Below, in pieces: positions 1 to 9,099 of a DNA stretch of 50,502 nucleotides. How positions within the stretch are numbered: the stretch's first letter is position 1; the number at the start of each line of letters is the position of its first letter. Origin of the DNA: Chryseobacterium gleum (GTDB lineage: Bacteria; Bacteroidota; Bacteroidia; UBA10329); NCBI GenBank assembly GCA_945903645.1, contig CAMDOM010000019.1, positions 1 to 50,502 of the forward strand. The letters are read 5' to 3'. The notes under the pieces were generated by a model. It ran no database searches. It was given only the letters and a program-made list of their open reading frames with translations, and was not told where the DNA came from. Both the position numbers and the translations under genes were made by a program.

Positions 1-3000
1 TGGGTAAACTGATTCACATCTTGCAACATAATGCTTGGAGCTAGCACGCGGCCAGTAATATCCGTAATGCTGATGGTTACATCTGTGCGGTTCTTAAGCT
101 CAGTGCGAACACTAAATAGTCCGTTGCTTGGATTTGGGAACACACTTACTGCGCTAAACAAATCGTGCTCTTCGAAACCAATGTTTCCACCAGAGAAGGT
201 AAATGGCGAAGTGCTAGACGATTGGATACATCCATTTTCGCCAGTGTATTGCACAGCGTAGTTGCCGCTTTCCTCAATTACATAAGAAGTTCCAATTGCA
301 CCCGGAATAGGATTGCCATTCAAGAACCATTGGTAATCAGTAAGGCCTGTTCCGTTTTCAAGGTACAACGAGTCACCATCATTCAGCAACACACCAACTG
401 TAGATTCCAAAACAGGAACTGTGATTGCAGCACCTGCCACATCCAACGCACCGCAAATAGTTCCACCACCTTGTAGCAATAAGCTATTCAATTGAATGCC
501 TGTGCCAATGGTAGCAGGATCAAGAATCAATGGGTCATACACCAATGTATGGATGGTGTAGCTGCCGCCTGCAGAAACAGTAAATGTTGGGAAGATGTAT
601 GAATCTTGTACAACTAAACCAGCACCTTCAGTAAGGATATACAACACTTCGTAGCCAATTGGGTAGGTTGGTGTTTGGATATGGGTAGCGGCTAGTACAG
701 CAGCACCTTCAAACAAACACACTAGCGAAGAGCTTGTGATAAGCGTGCCCGCAGTTACGTTGCAACCTGTTGAGCAGTTTTGAACTACGATAGGTGCGCC
801 TACTACATCCAACGAAGCGCAGATAAGTCCACCACCTTGTTGCAACAATCCATTTACTTGGAATCCTGTAGTTACACCAAACTGAACGATTGATACATCT
901 AATGTAGTTGGGTCATAAACCAATGTATGAATAGTGTAGTTACCAGCAGCATTAACTGTGAAATCTGGAGTAGCTCCAGCATCTACAATCACCAACCCAG
1001 CACCTTGGGTTAGGACATACAAGGTTTGGTATCCAGCAGGAACAACAGAATTGCCATTGGCAGTACCCGAAATGTCAGCAGAGCCGTTGGCCAAGCAAAC
1101 AGGAGATGCATCTGCAGTAATAGTTCCAGCAGAGGCAGTACAAGGCACCACGCATACTTCTACTACAGTAGGAGCGCCAGCAACATCAAGCGAGGCGCAA
1201 ATAACTCCACCGCCTTGTTGCAGTAGGGAGTTCACATCAAATCCTGTAGTTACACCAAACTGAACGATTGAAATATCCAACGTCAATGGGTCAAATACCA
1301 AGGTATGAATGGTGTAGTCACCAGTTGCTGTTACAGTGAAGTTTGGTGTAGCACCTGCATCAACAATTACAAGTCCAGAACCTTCAGTAAGCACATACAA
1401 GGTGGAGTATCCAGCAGGTACCACTGCATTTCCATCTGCTGTTGCAGAAATATCGGCTGTTCCATTCTCAAAGCAAACGGGTGAGGCATCCGAAGTAATC
1501 GTTCCAGCATCTGCATCGCACTGAGCGCAAGCAATTACCTCAACTGTGGCACCTACCAAATCAAGAGAAGCGCAAATTGTGCCACCACCTTGTACAAGTA
1601 ACGCATTTGCTTGAGCAGCAGTAATACCGGGAGGCAATGCCAATGGATTAAGTGTACTCGGGTCATATACCAAAGTATGAACAGTATAGAAACCAACCGT
1701 AGTTACAGGGAAAGATGGAGTTAGACCTACTTGCAATACGTTTCCGAGAGCATCAGTTAATGCAAATCCAACGCTGTACCCAGCAGGCACGTTAGTATTT
1801 CCGTCAGGTGTAGCACTTACGGTACCACTTCCGTTTACCAAGCACGTTTGTGCTGCAGCAGAAAGTGTTCCAGCATCCGGTGCTTCCACTGTGATAGGAG
1901 CACCAGCTACGTCAAGAGAACCGCAAATAACGCCACCGCCTTGTTGCAACAAACCATTTACATCAAACCCAGTAGTTACTCCAAATTGAACAATAGAAAT
2001 ATCTAAGGTCAATGGGTCGTAGATAAGGGTATGGATAGTGTAGTCTCCACCAGTAGTTACGTTGAAGTTTGGAGTGGCAGAAGCACCAACGATTACCAAA
2101 CCAGCACCTTCGGTAAGAACATATAAGGTTGAATATCCAGCGGGAACTATTTCGTTTCCATCTGCTGTTGCAGAAATGTCAGCACTTCCATTGGCTAAGC
2201 ATACTGGAGAGGCATCAGGAGTAATTGTTCCAGCTTCGGCATCGCATGGAGCGCAAGCAATAACTTCAACTGTAGCACCTACCAAGTCTAGAGAAGCACA
2301 AATTGTGCCACCACCTTGTACAAGTAACGCATTTGCTTGAGCAGCAGTAATACCCGGAGGCAATGCCAAAGGATTAAGTGTATTCGGGTCATATACCAAA
2401 GTATGAACAGTATAGAAACCAACTGTAGTTACAGGGAAAGATGGTGTTATACCTACTTGCAATACGTTTCCGAGAGCATCAGTTAATGCAAATCCAACGC
2501 TGTACCCAGCAGGTACGTTTGTATTTCCGTCAGGTGTAGCACTTACCGTACCACTTCCGTTTACCAAGCATGTTTGTGCTCCAGCAGAGAGTGTTCCAGC
2601 ATCCGGTGCTTCCACTGTGATAGGAGCACCAGCTACGTCAAGAGAACCGCAAATAACGCCACCGCCTTGTTGCAACAAACCATTTACATCAAACCCAGTA
2701 GTAACTCCAAATTGAACAATAGAAATATCCAAGGTCAATGGGTCGTAGATAAGGGTATGGATAGTGTAGTCTCCACCAGTAGTTACGTTGAAGTTTGGAG
2801 TAGCAGAAGCACCAACGATTACTAAACCAGCACCTTCGGTAAGCACATATAAGGTTGAATATCCAGCGGGAACCACCGCGTTTCCATCTGCTGTTGCAGA
2901 AATGTCAGCACTTCCATTCGCTAAGCAAACTGAGGAGGCATCAGGAGTGATTGTTCCAGCATCTGGCGCTTCCACTGTGATAGGAGCACCAGCTACATCA

Positions 3001-4586
3001 AGCGAGCCGCAAATAACACCACCGCCTTGTAGCAATAGGCTGTTCACATCAAAACCTGTGGTTACACCAAACTGAACAATAGAAATGTCTAAGGTCAATG
3101 GGTCGTAAATAAGGGTATGAATAGTGAAGTTTCCACCAGCAGTTACGGTGAAGTTTGGAGTTGCCGAAGCACCTTCAATTACTAAACCTGAACCTTCGGT
3201 AAGCACATATAAGGTAGAATATCCAGCAGGAACCACTGCGTTCCCATCTGCTGTTGCAGAAATATCAGCACTTCCATTGGCTAAGCATATTGGAGAGGCA
3301 TCTGGAGTAATTGTTCCAGCATCAGCATCGCAGGTGGCGCAAACTTCTACTATGATAGGAGCACCCACCAAATCGAGTGAAGCGCAAATAGTACCACCAC
3401 CTTGAATAAGTAATGCATTCGCTTGTGCCGCAGTAATTCCTGGAGGCAATGCTAAAGGATTAAGCGTAGTTGGATCATAGACCAACGTATGAATGGTGTA
3501 GCTGCCAACCGCAGTTACAGTGAATGAAGGAGATAGGCCCACTTGAATTACAGTGCCACTAGCATCTGTAACAGCATAGCCAGTGCTATAGCCAGCAGGA
3601 ACAACACTATTTCCATCGGGTGTGCCAGCAATAACAGCAGAACCGTTTAGGAAACATACTGGAGTTTCTACGGCAGTGATGGTTCCAGCATCAGCAGTAC
3701 ATGGAATGCAAGCGGCATCATTTGCTGTAAGGAAGGTAACCAAAATAGAATCGGCCGAAATAGAGCAAACACTGCCTTGGGCATCATTCACATCATCATA
3801 AGAAATGGAATAAAAAGCGAATGTGCCCACCAGAGGAGGAAAGCTATTGGTTGATAAAATGCCACCCAAATCATTGTCAATACCAGTAACGGGAAAAGAC
3901 TGAACAGGGGAGAGGAAAATTGCTCCTTCCAAACCACCAGTAGCACCAGCTTGTGGAGATATAAATATCGCGTAAGCTCCATTGGTAGATTCAGAACCGT
4001 CTGTTGCCATGTCGAAAGACTCGCCTGGACATAGTGCAATAGGAGATGCAGAAATGTCTAAGATACCAGCATCACATGGCACAATGGTACAAGGCGCTGG
4101 GTTACCACCGCAAGTTACCGTTGGGTTGCCATTGTCTATCAATGTTTCAACACCGCAAGCCAATCCTGCTTCGTGTATAACAATGGAGTAGGTGCCACTT
4201 TCGGTAGCTGTCCAAGAAATAGAGCAGTTTGCGGCAAAGTTTCCCGTACTACCTGCATTGTAGGCATCAACAGCTCCAGATGGAGTTACGATAGTGATAG
4301 AAGGAATCCATGAACCAAAACCAATACCCTGACACATGCTGAATACGTAGTCAGAACCTGCGTTCACGTTATCCAACAAGTAGGCTTCGGAGCCATACAC
4401 ACCAATACCATTAGCGGTAAAATCTGGATTGGTGATGGCACAAGTAGTACCATCAAAGCAAGGCGCCCCTCCAGCACCATTCAGGTCTGTGTAGGTGCTT
4501 GCAGCAGTAAGACATTGGGCCATAGCCCCAGAAGAATACAGTAGAAAACTAGCGGCTACTGCAAGTTTGGTAAATAATGTTCTCAT
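1..4586 (-). CDS. Giant secreted tandem-repeat protein with T9SS sorting domain (3' end beyond window)
   Basis: The frame stays open from ATG at 4586 to the window edge, about 1528 codons. The N-terminus is a signal peptide (MRTLFTKLAV... ending GAMAQ). An N-terminal region of about 290 residues follows, then nine repeats of 117-126 residues, each with motifs such as DAGTI, VPAGYST, FTIHTLIYDP and QGGG-ICGSLD. A short Ig/PKD-like stretch (YQWFLNGNPI) follows. The visible end reads VFPNPSNG...ITDITGRVLA, typical of a T9SS type A sorting domain, so only a few tens of residues should be missing. The likely role is a cell-surface adhesin or matrix protein exported by the T9SS. The upstream small gene overlaps it by ATGA, suggesting translational coupling. 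The family call is firm for the sorting domain; the function is inferred. Confidence 0.9.
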   Translation of the reverse strand, partial: MRTLFTKLAVAASFLLYSSGAMAQCLTAASTYTDLNGAGGAPCFDGTTCAITNPDFTANGIGVYGSEAYLLDNVNAGSDYVFSMCQGIGFGSWIPSITIVTPSGAVDAYNAGSTGNFAANCSISWTATESGTYSIVIHEAGLACGVETLIDNGNPTVTCGGNPAPCTIVPCDAGILDISASPIALCPGESFDMATDGSESTNGAYAIFISPQAGATGGLEGAIFLSPVQSFPVTGIDNDLGGILSTNSFPPLVGTFAFYSISYDDVNDAQGSVCSISADSILVTFLTANDAACIPCTADAGTITAVETPVCFLNGSAVIAGTPDGNSVVPAGYSTGYAVTDASGTVIQVGLSPSFTVTAVGSYTIHTLVYDPTTLNPLALPPGITAAQANALLIQGGGTICASLDLVGAPIIVEVCATCDADAGTITPDASPICLANGSADISATADGNAVVPAGYSTLYVLTEGSGLVIEGASATPNFTVTAGGNFTIHTLIYDPLTLDISIVQFGVTTGFDVNSLLLQGGGVICGSLDVAGAPITVEAPDAGTITPDASSVCLANGSADISATADGNAVVPAGYSTLYVLTEGAGLVIVGASATPNFNVTTGGDYTIHTLIYDPLTLDISIVQFGVTTGFDVNGLLQQGGGVICGSLDVAGAPITVEAPDAGTLSAGAQTCLVNGSGTVSATPDGNTNVPAGYSVGFALTDALGNVLQVGITPSFPVTTVGFYTVHTLVYDPNTLNPLALPPGITAAQANALLVQGGGTICASLDLVGATVEVIACAPCDAEAGTITPDASPVCLANGSADISATADGNEIVPAGYSTLYVLTEGAGLVIVGASATPNFNVTTGGDYTIHTLIYDPLTLDISIVQFGVTTGFDVNGLLQQGGGVICGSLDVAGAPITVEAPDAGTLSAAAQTCLVNGSGTVSATPDGNTNVPAGYSVGFALTDALGNVLQVGLTPSFPVTTVGFYTVHTLVYDPSTLNPLALPPGITAAQANALLVQGGGTICASLDLVGATVEVIACAQCDADAGTITSDASPVCFENGTADISATADGNAVVPAGYSTLYVLTEGSGLVIVDAGATPNFTVTATGDYTIHTLVFDPLTLDISIVQFGVTTGFDVNSLLQQGGGVICASLDVAGAPTVVEVCVVPCTASAGTITADASPVCLANGSADISGTANGNSVVPAGYQTLYVLTQGAGLVIVDAGATPDFTVNAAGNYTIHTLVYDPTTLDVSIVQFGVTTGFQVNGLLQQGGGLICASLDVVGAPIVVQNCSTGCNVTAGTLITSSSLVCLFEGAAVLAATHIQTPTYPIGYEVLYILTEGAGLVVQDSYIFPTFTVSAGGSYTIHTLVYDPLILDPATIGTGIQLNSLLLQGGGTICGALDVAGAAITVPVLESTVGVLLNDGDSLYLENGTGLTDYQWFLNGNPIPGAIGTSYVIEESGNYAVQYTGENGCIQSSSTSPFTFSGGNIGFEEHDLFSAVSVFPNPSNGLFSVRTELKNRTDVTISITDITGRVLAPSIMLQDVNQFT
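430..3720 (-). repeat. Nine in-frame protein-coding repeats of ~351-378 bp
   Basis: A recurring anchor (ccaccaccttg or ccaccgccttg on the plus strand) begins at 463, 829, 1207, 1582, 1933, 2308, 2659, 3019 and 3394. All are in the same codon phase, with spacings of 351-378 bp. The repeats alternate between two subtypes. One has the sequence ITAAQANALLIQGGG and the other VTTGFDVNSLLLQGGG. Confidence 0.95.
1510..2961 (-). repeat. Near-identical 726-bp tandem duplication inside the repeat gene
   Basis: Roughly 1510-2235 and 2236-2961 align at an offset of exactly 726 bp (242 codons), with only scattered substitutions. Each copy holds two different ~120-residue repeats. Similarity falls off at about 2234/2960. 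This is a recent duplication of a repeat pair. Confidence 0.88.
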
Positions 4587-4936
4587 TTTGTGGAGGTTGG
4601 AGTTATTGATTGTTCAGCTTTTATCTTGGTAAGGTGGGCAAGGCGTTTTTCGTAGGCTTCTTTCTGAAATCCTTCTTTTCCCTCGTTGTCTTTCAGAATT
4701 TTGTTGATTTCGGAGATACCGCGGTCGATGTCCTCCATTTTAACGGTAGAAGTGCGCGCAGGTGTGCCGCTTTGCAAGGTAGCGGCACCATCCACACGTT
4801 TAGTTTGAAGGGGAGCAGCACTTGCTTTAGCAGGCTCTGCTGAAGTAGTTGCTTTCTTTCCTTGTTCGGCACTTTGAGCGCTTGCTGCTCCTACACTTAG
4901 GGCAAGAATTGCGGCCAGAGAGAAGGTATATTTCAT
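4583..4936 (-). CDS. Small secreted alanine-rich protein, coupled to the giant repeat gene
   Basis: This encodes 117 aa of unknown function. The start at 4936 is preferred to longer in-frame starts because it begins a clean signal peptide (MKYTFSLAAILALSVGAASAQ) and lies just downstream of a good promoter. The mature part is low-complexity Ala/Ser/Thr/Lys-rich up to about residue 75. A short charged helix follows (MEDIDRGISEINKILKDNEG and on). The stop TGA overlaps the ATG of the repeat protein (ATGA, 4583-4586), so the two are probably one operon. A periplasmic accessory for the large cargo is possible, but only position supports that. Confidence 0.75.
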   Translation of the reverse strand: MKYTFSLAAILALSVGAASAQSAEQGKKATTSAEPAKASAAPLQTKRVDGAATLQSGTPARTSTVKMEDIDRGISEINKILKDNEGKEGFQKEAYEKRLAHLTKIKAEQSITPTSTK

Positions 4937-4964
4937 ACTAAGGTCATTTAAAAATTTAAGGAAA

Positions 4965-4994
4965 CAAACATAAACAAACATCGCAACGCGGCAA
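4965..4994 (-). promoter_or_regulatory. Bacteroidota-type promoter for the small secreted protein/giant repeat operon
   Basis: On the minus strand TTG (4994-4992) is followed after exactly 19 nt by TATGTTTG (4972-4965). This matches the Bacteroidota consensus TTG-N19-TAnnTTTG. The predicted transcription start is near 4958, about 20 nt before the ATG at 4936. Confidence 0.75.
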
Positions 4995-5111
4995 GATGTT
5001 CTGCGATAATTCGTTGGAGATGGAAATTGCGCACCAAAATCCCAAAATTTATACAAAATTGGTGGTGAAATTTAGAAGTAAAAACGCAATTTTCACTGGC
5101 AGACCCTTTAT

Positions 5112-5119
5112 TACATTTG
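5112..5119 (+). promoter_or_regulatory. -7 box TACATTTG directly before the peptide-binding lipoprotein gene
   Basis: TACATTTG is a perfect TAnnTTTG match that ends 5 nt before ATG 5125. It supports that start over the longer frame from 4996. No good TTG is seen at the -33 position. The distance predicts a leaderless or nearly leaderless transcript. Confidence 0.6.
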
Positions 5120-5124
5120 CCCAA

Positions 5125-6756
5125 ATGAGGCTAGCTTTGTTCAGTTTAGTGGTGATGTTAGCGATGGGTTGTGGCACTCCCCAAACGGAAAACGATTCGA
5201 GCACCGTATTTCGCTACAACGAAAGCAAAGGCATCACTTCGCTCGACCCTGCCCAAGCCCGTACCATGGGCAATATTTGGGCAACTTCTCAGCTATTTAA
5301 TGGGTTGGTGCAGTTGGATGCCAATATGCAGGTGCAGCCGTGCATTTCCAGCACGTGGGAAGTTAAAGAAGGAGGAAAGGTGTATGCCTTTCATTTGCGC
5401 AAAGACGTTCAGTTTCATACGCATCCGTTGTTGAATAACGGTGAAGGAAGAACGGTTACGGCCCACGATTTTGTGCGTAGTTTCAACCGTGTTCTGGACG
5501 AAAAGACCCTTTCGCCTGGCAGGTGGGTGTTTGCGCAAGTTGATTTGCAGCGCGATGGTGGCTTTAAGGCCGAAAACGATACATTACTGTATATCTACCT
5601 CAAACAACCCTTTCCGCCTTTTTTGGGGATGTTGACCATGCCCTATTGCGCTGTGGTGCCCCATGAAGTGACCGATGCTTTGGGCAAAGATTTTGGCCGC
5701 AGCCCCGTGGGCACGGGTCCATTTCGGTTTGAAGCATGGCACGAAGGCGTGAAATTGGTACTGCATCGCAACCCAAATTACTTCGAGCGCGACAGCACAG
5801 GCCATGCTTTGCCGTATGTAGATGCCGTGGGCATCACCTTTATTACTGATGCGCAATCGGTGTTTCTCGAATTTCTAAAAGGTGAATTGGATATGCTTTC
5901 GGGCTTGGAAGATGGCAGCTTTAAGGATGCCTTGCTCACTCCAAATGGCAAATTGCAACCCGATATGCAAGGCAAGGTGGTGATGCAAACCATGCCATTT
6001 CTCAATACCGAATATCTTGGTTTTGTTATGGATACCACGCTTCCGCTTATGCGCAATAATCCTTTGCGGATAAAGCAAGTGCGGCAAGCTATTAACTATG
6101 GGTTCGACCGCCAACGCATGATGCGTTACATCCGCAATAACATTGGCAGTCCGGGCGACCACGGATTTTTACCCAGCGGATTGCCTGGCTTGGACGGCAA
6201 GCAAACCAAGGGATATACCTACAATCCGCAAAAAGCACGCGAATTGCTTACGCAAGCAGGCTTCCCGAATGGAAAAGGATTGCCCGAAATTGTGTTGCAT
6301 ACCACTTCGCAATACCTCGATTTGTGCGAGTACATGCAGCATCAACTGAGCGAAATGGGCATTACGCTGCGCATAGAAGTGAATCCAGCTGCCACGCATG
6401 GGGCGTTGGTGAGTAACAGTCAGGTGGCATTTTTTCGCAAATCGTGGATGGCCGACTATGCCGAAGCGGAGAACTATTTGGCGTTGTTTCTATCGTCAAA
6501 CCGAACTCCCAACGGGCCCAATTACACCCATTTCAATAACCCTACCTACGACCTAATGTATGCCAAAGCATTGGCCGAAACCAACGACAGTGCACGCTAT
6601 TGGTTGTATGCCCAAATGGATAGCCTTATTATGGAAGATTCGCCCATTGTGGTGCTCTATTATGACCAAGTGATGCGGTTTACCCAACCCAATATTTCGG
6701 GCCTTGCGCCCAATGCCATGAACCTATTGAGTTTGAAACGGGTAAAGAAAGGGTAG
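5125..6756 (+). CDS. ABC transporter substrate-binding lipoprotein, oligopeptide type (SBP family 5)
   Basis: This encodes 543 aa. A lipoprotein signal (MRLALFSLVVMLAMGC, lipid Cys16) is followed by the family 5 peptide/nickel-binding fold: TSLDPAQARTMGN near the start, DFVRSFNRVLD, GTGPFRFEAWHEG, and VRQAINYGFDRQRMMRY. It should capture oligopeptides in the periplasm for an ABC importer. No permease or ATPase gene is next to it, so it may serve a transporter encoded elsewhere. The start was chosen from the signal peptide and the -7 box 5 nt upstream. Transcription diverges from the repeat-protein operon. Confidence 0.9.
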   Translation: MRLALFSLVVMLAMGCGTPQTENDSSTVFRYNESKGITSLDPAQARTMGNIWATSQLFNGLVQLDANMQVQPCISSTWEVKEGGKVYAFHLRKDVQFHTHPLLNNGEGRTVTAHDFVRSFNRVLDEKTLSPGRWVFAQVDLQRDGGFKAENDTLLYIYLKQPFPPFLGMLTMPYCAVVPHEVTDALGKDFGRSPVGTGPFRFEAWHEGVKLVLHRNPNYFERDSTGHALPYVDAVGITFITDAQSVFLEFLKGELDMLSGLEDGSFKDALLTPNGKLQPDMQGKVVMQTMPFLNTEYLGFVMDTTLPLMRNNPLRIKQVRQAINYGFDRQRMMRYIRNNIGSPGDHGFLPSGLPGLDGKQTKGYTYNPQKARELLTQAGFPNGKGLPEIVLHTTSQYLDLCEYMQHQLSEMGITLRIEVNPAATHGALVSNSQVAFFRKSWMADYAEAENYLALFLSSNRTPNGPNYTHFNNPTYDLMYAKALAETNDSARYWLYAQMDSLIMEDSPIVVLYYDQVMRFTQPNISGLAPNAMNLLSLKRVKKG

Positions 6757-6829
6757 GGGAGTCTCCCACTGTTATTTAAAAGATTAGGATTACCGATGAA
6801 TAAATCAGGACATAAATCATCGATGTGAA

Positions 6830-7081
6830 ATGTCCAGTGGCGCGCTTAGCTGCAGCACGAACAATTTAACCGCAGCAGCCCAACCCGAACTCAGTATCTC
6901 GGAAACCGTAATACATACCGCCCCCAAAGGTCCATTGATGGTGAACGGCAACATTACGGTGAAAGATAAGAAGGGTAACCCCACACAACCCCACAAAGTG
7001 ACGGTCTTTTGCAGATGTGGCGCATCGGCCAACAAGCCTTTTTGCGATGGCACCCACACCAAAATTGGGTTTGTGGGGTAG
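6830..7081 (+). CDS. CDGSH-type iron-sulfur domain protein
   Basis: This encodes 83 aa. The C-terminal half carries the 2Fe-2S motif C61-R-C63 ... P-F-C72-D-G-T-H76, the three-Cys one-His ligand set of the mitoNEET/CDGSH family. The usual Ser of CDGSH is Thr here, a conservative change. It is probably a cytosolic redox or cluster-carrier protein; the family is known for labile 2Fe-2S clusters, but its role here is not known. It lies 73 bp after the peptide-binding protein and before lhgO. Confidence 0.85.
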   Translation: MSSGALSCSTNNLTAAAQPELSISETVIHTAPKGPLMVNGNITVKDKKGNPTQPHKVTVFCRCGASANKPFCDGTHTKIGFVG

Positions 7082-7181
7082 CTACCTTTTGCTCAGCGTT
7101 TTCCACTGAGTGCTGAAATGATGGCTTATTTGAGGGAAATGCAAGTCCATGATCTTTAGCAAACCCATACTTTCGCGGCCT

Positions 7182-8414
7182 ATGAATAGAGAAGTTCCAT
7201 TTGACCTCTGCATTGTAGGAGGTGGTATAGTTGGCGCGGCCACTGCCTATAGTTTTCAGCAGGCCTTCCCAGAGCTGCACATTCTTCTTTTGGAAAAAGA
7301 GAACAGGCCAGCAGCACATCAAACAGGGCACAATAGCGGGGTGATTCACTCGGGCATTTACTACAAGCCTGGCACCTACAAGGCAAAAAACTGCGTAGAA
7401 GGCAAAGACCAACTCATTGCCTTTGCCAAAGAACACGGTATCAAACACGACATCTGTGGCAAGGTAATCGTAGCAACCGATGAGAAAGAGTTTCAGCACC
7501 TCGATCGCATTTATCAAAACGGAATGCGAAATGGGCTTACAAGCATAGAATACATTGGACCCGACCGCATTCGCGAAATAGAGCCCTATGTTCAAGGTAT
7601 TAAAGGCCTGTGGGTTCCCTACACCGGTATTATAGATTTTGTTGGAGCTACCGCCAAAATGTTGGAGATAGTGGAGGCTGTTCAGCCCCACAGCAAAGTG
7701 ATTTTTAACCAAGAAGTGCTGGATGCAATTGATGTAGATGGTTTAAAACGTATTCGCACCAAAGAGCACACCTACTCCGCTAAGTATGTGGTGTTTTGCG
7801 GTGGTCTGCAAGCCGATCGCTTAGCGCTCAAAGACGGACTAAAGCTGGACATGAGCATAGTGGGTTTTAGGGGCGATTATTACGAACTGGCTGAACATGC
7901 CAAACACAAGGTGCGCAATTTGGTGTATCCCGTGCCTAATCCAGAGTTTCCATTCCTAGGCGTGCATTTTACGCGGATGACCGATGGCAGCGTGGAATGC
8001 GGACCCAATGCGGTGTTCACCTTTAAGCGTGAGGGTTACGGTAAAACCGATTTTAATCTGCGCGACACTGCCGAAGCATTGGCCTTTAGCGGCACATGGA
8101 ACCTCTTTTTTAAGCACTGGCGCTTTGGATTGGACGAATACCGAAGAGCGTTTAGCAAGCGCTTGTTTTTACACACCTTGCAGCGCTTGGTGCCATCATT
8201 AACGATGGACGACCTGCAACCAGGCCGAGCAGGAGTTCGTGCCATGGCCTTGGGCCACGATGGCGAAGCGATAGACGATTTTAGAATAGAGCATCGCGGC
8301 AATGCCCTTCATGTGCTCAATGCTCCAAGTCCGGCTGCTACGGCCAGCCTTGCCATTGGCGAGGAAATTCGGAAGATGGCAGTGGAGAAATTAGGGATAG
8401 GTAGTAAGGCATAA
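7182..8414 (+). CDS. lhgO: L-2-hydroxyglutarate oxidase/dehydrogenase
   Basis: This encodes 410 aa from ATG 7182. An FAD-binding Rossmann motif (CIVGGGIVGAATAY) stands at the N-terminus. Further family signatures are NSGVIHSGIYY, GLWVPYTGI and the C-terminal NAPSPAATASLAIGE. The flavoenzyme oxidises L-2-hydroxyglutarate to 2-oxoglutarate, passing electrons to oxygen or the quinone pool. A longer in-frame start at 7149 is less likely because a -7-like TACTTTCG (7168-7175) sits 6 nt before 7182. Confidence 0.92.
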   Translation: MNREVPFDLCIVGGGIVGAATAYSFQQAFPELHILLLEKENRPAAHQTGHNSGVIHSGIYYKPGTYKAKNCVEGKDQLIAFAKEHGIKHDICGKVIVATDEKEFQHLDRIYQNGMRNGLTSIEYIGPDRIREIEPYVQGIKGLWVPYTGIIDFVGATAKMLEIVEAVQPHSKVIFNQEVLDAIDVDGLKRIRTKEHTYSAKYVVFCGGLQADRLALKDGLKLDMSIVGFRGDYYELAEHAKHKVRNLVYPVPNPEFPFLGVHFTRMTDGSVECGPNAVFTFKREGYGKTDFNLRDTAEALAFSGTWNLFFKHWRFGLDEYRRAFSKRLFLHTLQRLVPSLTMDDLQPGRAGVRAMALGHDGEAIDDFRIEHRGNALHVLNAPSPAATASLAIGEEIRKMAVEKLGIGSKA

Positions 8415-8444
8415 GGCATAAGTCGCGAGACAAGAGTAAAAAGA

Positions 8445-8487
8445 GAAAGGCGTAAGTGTCACCAATTGGATGACACTTACGCCTTTC
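8445..8487. terminator. Strong 17-bp hairpin between convergent genes
   Basis: GAAAGGCGTAAGTGTCA (8445-8461) pairs perfectly with its complement at 8471-8487 around a 9-nt loop. It lies between the stops of lhgO and the minus-strand gene at 8516. There is no long T-run, so it may be a bidirectional terminator or an mRNA 3' stabiliser. Related GGCATAAG, CTTATG and CTTACGCC elements flank it (8407-8515). Confidence 0.6.
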
Positions 8488-8515
8488 GACTTATGACTTT
8501 CAGCTTACGCCTATT

Positions 8516-9067
8516 CTACTCCGCTATCTTATACTTCTCCGTAAAGTGATCCCAACGAATGATGAACTGCTCCATTATTTCGTCAATGTGTTTGAGGAAA
8601 ATGGGGTCGGGCGAGTTGAGGTTTTTGAAATAATCCTTTTGATACTTGGCCAAATCGTATTTGTAAAACACCGCTTTGCTCATGGCATAATGGATGTTTT
8701 TGGAAGGGAAGTTTATCTTTTGAAACAAGGCCAGCATTTCGTCAATCACAGTTTTCATACGGTTTTCTTCCACTTCAAATACCACCGCTAGGCGTTTTAC
8801 CACCAAGGCACGAATGCGGTCGTCTTGTCCGTCCTGAAAATAGTTTTCGAGCAAACGGTAGTTGCCCGCAATCACCACCATAAGGAAATCGTCCGTGGCA
8901 TCCAATGGAATAGTCGGGCGTTCCACTAAATTTAAATCGTTGTTGATAAGCTCGGCCACATCCTCAAAACTGCCATCCACAGCATTGAATGTAATGTTTA
9001 TGAAAAGCTCGGCTACTTTTTCTTCCGATACTTTCTTTTTGAAAATGGATGCTATACCTAATGCCAT
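8516..9067 (-). CDS. Conserved-looking protein of unknown function, mostly helical
   Basis: This encodes 183 aa and is not recognised. It starts MALGIASIFKKKVSEEKVAE, has no signal peptide or membrane segment, and is rich in acidic and aromatic residues with predicted helices throughout. ATG 9067 is chosen over 9094 because the longer frame would begin inside a perfect -7 box (TAAATTTG, 9099-9092). It is likely a soluble cytoplasmic protein. It is convergent with lhgO and downstream of the M23 peptidase gene on the same strand, but with its own promoter. Confidence 0.75.
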   Translation of the reverse strand: MALGIASIFKKKVSEEKVAELFINITFNAVDGSFEDVAELINNDLNLVERPTIPLDATDDFLMVVIAGNYRLLENYFQDGQDDRIRALVVKRLAVVFEVEENRMKTVIDEMLALFQKINFPSKNIHYAMSKAVFYKYDLAKYQKDYFKNLNSPDPIFLKHIDEIMEQFIIRWDHFTEKYKIAE

Positions 9068-9091
9068 CTGGCTCCTGTGTTGTGGTTTAGC

Positions 9092-9099
9092 CAAATTTA
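9092..9099 (-). promoter_or_regulatory. -7 box TAAATTTG upstream of the 183-aa gene
   Basis: A perfect TAnnTTTG on the minus strand (9099 to 9092), 24 nt before ATG 9067. It sets the start choice. No TTG lies at the ideal -33 spacing. Confidence 0.5.

Noticed and set aside
463-3404. Regularly spaced repeats as a possible CRISPR array
   Set aside because: The units are ~360 bp, diverged and in frame within one open reading frame, so they are protein repeats.
958-3405. Several plus-strand frames inside the repeat region
   Set aside because: They repeat with the period of the minus-strand repeat protein and encode similar low-complexity peptides; they are antisense shadows of it.
4996-5124. 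Longer N-terminus for the peptide-binding protein
   Set aside because: It would place 43 residues before the lipoprotein signal and read through a perfect -7 box; ATG 5125 fits better.
6954-7712. 252-aa minus-strand frame across the CDGSH gene and lhgO
   Set aside because: It is antisense to two genes with clear catalytic or ligand motifs, and it has no recognisable domain.
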